From Streptomyces gelaticus (GTDB taxonomy: Bacteria; Actinomycetota; Actinomycetes; Streptomycetales; Streptomycetaceae): a DNA stretch of 64,000 bases. The notes under the pieces were generated by a model. That model was given only the letters and a program-made list of their open reading frames with translations, was not told where the DNA came from and ran no database searches. Below, in pieces: positions 61,927-64,000 of the stretch (position 1 is the stretch's first letter; each line of letters starts with the position of its first letter). The DNA lies in the NCBI RefSeq assembly GCF_014649535.1, contig NZ_BMTF01000005.1, positions 295,502-359,501 on the forward strand, read 5' to 3'. The position numbers were made by a program, and so were the translations under genes.

Positions 61927-62685
61927 ATGTGCGCGAGCGGAGCTGTGACCCGCAGTACGCTGCGGCAGCAGATCGCGGACGCGCTGCGTGACGAGGTGCT
62001 CGCCGGGCGTCTGCAGCCGGGGCGGGAGTTCACGGTCAAACAGATCGCCGAGCAGTACGGCGTGTCGGCGACACCGGTGCGCGAGGCGCTCTTCGACCTC
62101 TCCGCGCAGGGACTTCTGGAATCGGACCAGCACCGGGGCTTCCGGGTAAGGGAGTTCACCGTCGCCGACTACCGGTCCCTGGTCGAGGCCCGCAGCCTGG
62201 TCATCGACGGGGTCATCCGCGGCATCTTCTTCGGCGCCGGGCTCCCGACCGCGCAGTTGACGGGGTATCGGGACTGCCTGGTCTCCGTACGCCGCAGGGC
62301 CCAGGAGGCCGCGCGGGCGGCGCGGGGCGGCGACCTCGACATCCTCATCGGCTACGACCTGCGGTTCTGGCGCGAGCTCGGCGCGCTCGTGGGCAACGCG
62401 TACATCAACGACTTCCTGCACCGACTGCGCGTCCAGGCCTGGGTGTTCGCGGTGCCCTACCTGCGCCATGACGCGGCCGCCCGGGACTGGCTCTGGCACG
62501 GCCATCAGGACCTCGTCGCGGCGGTCACGCTCGGCGAACACGACGCGGTACGGGCGGTGCTGGACGACTACCGGACCCACGCGATGAACTGGGCGGACCG
62601 GCTCGCGGCCGGTGAGCTCGGGCATCCGCGGCGCGGCGCCGGGCCGGCCGGACAGGCGCCGGGCCCCGGGGCGCCGCGCGGGTGA
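61927..62685 (+). CDS. GntR-family (FadR/FCD-type) transcriptional regulator
   Basis: A 252-residue regulator. The winged helix is LRQQIADALRDEVLAGRLQPGREFTVKQIAEQYGVSATPVREALFDLSAQGLLE, and the C-terminal all-helical FCD domain (about 90-225) contains DLRFWRELGALVGNAYINDFL and the His-bearing WLWHGHQDLVAAVTLG. GGGGAGGGG precedes the ATG at 61927, preferred over ATG 61912. Its stop overlaps the next gene (GTGA). Ligands of FCD regulators are usually carboxylic acids, which would fit control of the neighbouring aminotransferase (inference). Confidence 0.92.
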   Translation: MCASGAVTRSTLRQQIADALRDEVLAGRLQPGREFTVKQIAEQYGVSATPVREALFDLSAQGLLESDQHRGFRVREFTVADYRSLVEARSLVIDGVIRGIFFGAGLPTAQLTGYRDCLVSVRRRAQEAARAARGGDLDILIGYDLRFWRELGALVGNAYINDFLHRLRVQAWVFAVPYLRHDAAARDWLWHGHQDLVAAVTLGEHDAVRAVLDDYRTHAMNWADRLAAGELGHPRRGAGPAGQAPGPGAPRG

Positions 62686-63437
62686 CCCCCACGCCGCCCA
62701 TGGCCACTGTGCGCAACGCGCCCACCGCATTACGCTGTCCCGACCATCCCGAACATCCGATGCGCACCGTGGGAGAGCGAGACTTCGTGGCCTGTGACCT
62801 GTGGCTGGTCCCCCTCGTCGATGTGCTGTGCCACAGCCCCGACAACCCGTTCGCCGAAGAGATAGCCGTCTACGACAAGGCGTTGGGCGAGGCCGGACTG
62901 CCGCCCGTCCCCGTGTACGCCTACATGCCGGGGCTGACGGGCGACGTCGCCCCGGTCGCGGGCTTCGACTACGACGCCCTGCACTTCCTGCGCCGCGCCT
63001 TCCTGCTCCAGCTCAGCGGTCTCGCCGTCACGCCGGTCGGCGAACTGGGCGGGGACTACGAGCAGTTGCTGGAGATGTTCGAGGCGACGGCCCGTCAGTC
63101 CCACCTGGTCTGGCACTACGACCACGCCGGGGCGTACGTCCCGCTGGACTTCGCCGCCCCGCTGTCCGGCGACGACCTGCTGGAGGGCGGCGGTCCGCTC
63201 GGCTCCTCGCACGGACTGCTGCGGGAGTTGCAGTACGTCGCCCCGTCCATCGGCATCGACCCGGCCAATCCGCCGGCCGCCCCGCTGCCGCCCGCCGCAC
63301 CGACCTCCCTGGAGGAACCGGCGGCCCCGATCCCGTACGACGACAGCCCGTTCGCCCGTGAGCGGCACGTCTGGCTGGGGCTGCACGCGGCGGCCACCCG
63401 CAGCCTCGCCCAGGGCTCAATGATCATCTTCAGTTGA
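62682..63437 (+). CDS. Conserved-looking protein of unknown function, coupled to the GntR gene
   Basis: A 251-residue soluble protein. Features are CPDHPEHPMRTVGERDFVACDLWLVPLVDVLCHSPDNPF, DALHFLRRAFLLQLSGLA and WHYDHAGAYVPLDFAAPL, then a Pro/Ala-rich segment and ERHVWLGLHAAATRSLAQGSMIIFS. No family is recognised. GTG 62682 lies in the stop of the regulator gene (GTGA); an ATG at 62700 is an alternative start. The pairing with the GntR gene suggests joint expression. Confidence 0.75.
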   Translation: MTPTPPMATVRNAPTALRCPDHPEHPMRTVGERDFVACDLWLVPLVDVLCHSPDNPFAEEIAVYDKALGEAGLPPVPVYAYMPGLTGDVAPVAGFDYDALHFLRRAFLLQLSGLAVTPVGELGGDYEQLLEMFEATARQSHLVWHYDHAGAYVPLDFAAPLSGDDLLEGGGPLGSSHGLLRELQYVAPSIGIDPANPPAAPLPPAAPTSLEEPAAPIPYDDSPFARERHVWLGLHAAATRSLAQGSMIIFS

Positions 63438-63476
63438 GGGCAGACCCCTCGGGGCCTGTCCGTTCCCGGCCTTTCC

Positions 63477-63500
63477 CGGGCGCCCGTTTCCGGGCGCCCG
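63477..63500. terminator. Bidirectional hairpin between convergent genes
   Basis: CGGGCGCCCG occurs twice (63477-63486 and 63491-63500) around TTTC. The unit is its own reverse complement, so the two copies form a 10-bp stem with a 4-base loop. Confidence 0.85.
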
Positions 63501-63505
63501 CGAGG

Positions 63506-64000
63506 TCACCGCGGGGACTCCGGAGGGCGTTGGCGCGGCATGTTCGGCCGGGTCATCGTCTGCAACGGGAACCGCCCCGACAGCACCCCGTGCTCCGTAC
63601 GCCCACTGCTGCCGCCGTTCGAGGACAGCGCCTGCATCCCCATCGGCGCCGGCCCGGCCCGGAACTCCACCATCCAGTCGGCGGTCTCGGTGCGCACCAG
63701 CTCGGTGATGTCCTCCGAGAACCGCCGCAGCACTCCCAGGCACCGCTCGGCCGCCTCGCTGGCCGTGCCCTCGGTCGGGCCGAGGACCTCCCGTACGCAC
63801 TCCGAGGCCCAGTCGAACTGGAGCACCTGGAGGCGCCGCTGCACGGCCTGGGCGGTGGCGAGATTCCTCATCCAGCCGGAGGTGAGGCCGAAGTACCGGT
63901 CGCACGCCATGCTCGCGGCCCCCAGCAGCAGCGACAGATAGCCCCAGCCCGCCGCCCCGTGCAGCGCCCCGGTCAGATCGAGCAGCGGCAGCGCTGTGCC
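63506..64000 (-). CDS. SLATT-domain protein, N-terminus beyond window edge
   Basis: The frame is open to the right edge, so 164 C-terminal residues are present and no start is seen. The retained part has a second hydrophobic segment (GAAGWGYLSLLLGAAS) followed by RYFGLTSGWMRNLATAQAVQRRLQVLQFDW, typical of the SLATT (two-TM) family. SLATT domains are predicted membrane effectors of nucleotide-sensing conflict systems, but single-domain copies occur widely in Streptomyces and this one has no defence partner in view. The Gln/Pro-rich tail is probably disordered. Confidence 0.7.
   Translation of the reverse strand, partial: GTALPLLDLTGALHGAAGWGYLSLLLGAASMACDRYFGLTSGWMRNLATAQAVQRRLQVLQFDWASECVREVLGPTEGTASEAAERCLGVLRRFSEDITELVRTETADWMVEFRAGPAPMGMQALSSNGGSSGRTEHGVLSGRFPLQTMTRPNMPRQRPPESPR

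Overview
The window is high-GC actinobacterial DNA and is almost certainly from the chromosome core of a Streptomyces species. The evidence is strongly GC-ending codons, the dnaK-grpE-dnaJ-hspR operon with HspR-type (HAIR) operators, the pyrE / class II aldolase / DUF3151 / purA neighbourhood, families typical of the genus (YbjN-like, DUF2617, DUF397 with a DUF5753 regulator) and a parS-like site. Gene identities come from reading the translated sequence; no database search was run.

Layout. Positions 1-2.4 kb hold, on the minus strand, an edge-truncated FadF-like iron-sulfur oxidoreductase and a sugar phosphotransferase. Positions 2.7-7.0 kb hold the dnaK-grpE-dnaJ-hspR operon, with two HAIR sites at its promoter and a strong terminator. 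Positions 7.1-8.9 kb hold a LuxR-type regulator divergent from a two-gene unit: a secreted peptide made of five exact 13-residue repeats carrying Glu-Ile-Ser-Trp, translationally coupled to a small protein that looks like a Rieske domain without its ligands. This is the most novel-looking locus. Positions 9.4-12.2 kb hold clpB with tandem HAIR sites, so HspR probably controls both chaperone units.

Positions 12.6-25.5 kb hold housekeeping and transport genes: two MFS exporters, two PLP enzymes, a membrane-bound spermidine-synthase-like protein, a tail-anchored CoxG-like protein, an aldose epimerase, pyrE and a class II aldolase. Positions 26.1-29.2 kb hold a complete tryptophan-to-anthranilate set (tryptophan dioxygenase, kynureninase, formamidase-like hydrolase). 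A two-component system, an orphan P450, an ABC exporter divergent from a GbsR/MarR-type regulator with a perfect palindrome between them, a degenerate diacylglycerol-kinase-like protein and purA follow to 39 kb.

Positions 39.1-51.7 kb form a defence island: rloA-rloB, hsdM-hsdS, an XRE (DUF5753)/DUF397 pair, two unknown small genes, hsdR and a YgjP-type metallopeptidase. The rest holds a PucR-type regulator divergent from a second DNA polymerase III beta-clamp paralogue, a phosphotransferase, a probable IS200/IS605 (TnpB-type) right-end remnant abutting the stop codon of a secreted Ig-repeat protein, a Ser/Thr protein kinase, a class III aminotransferase with a GntR regulator, and a SLATT-domain gene cut by the window edge. 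Many genes have a TAnnnT -10 box about 6-8 bases before the start codon, which suggests widespread leaderless transcription.
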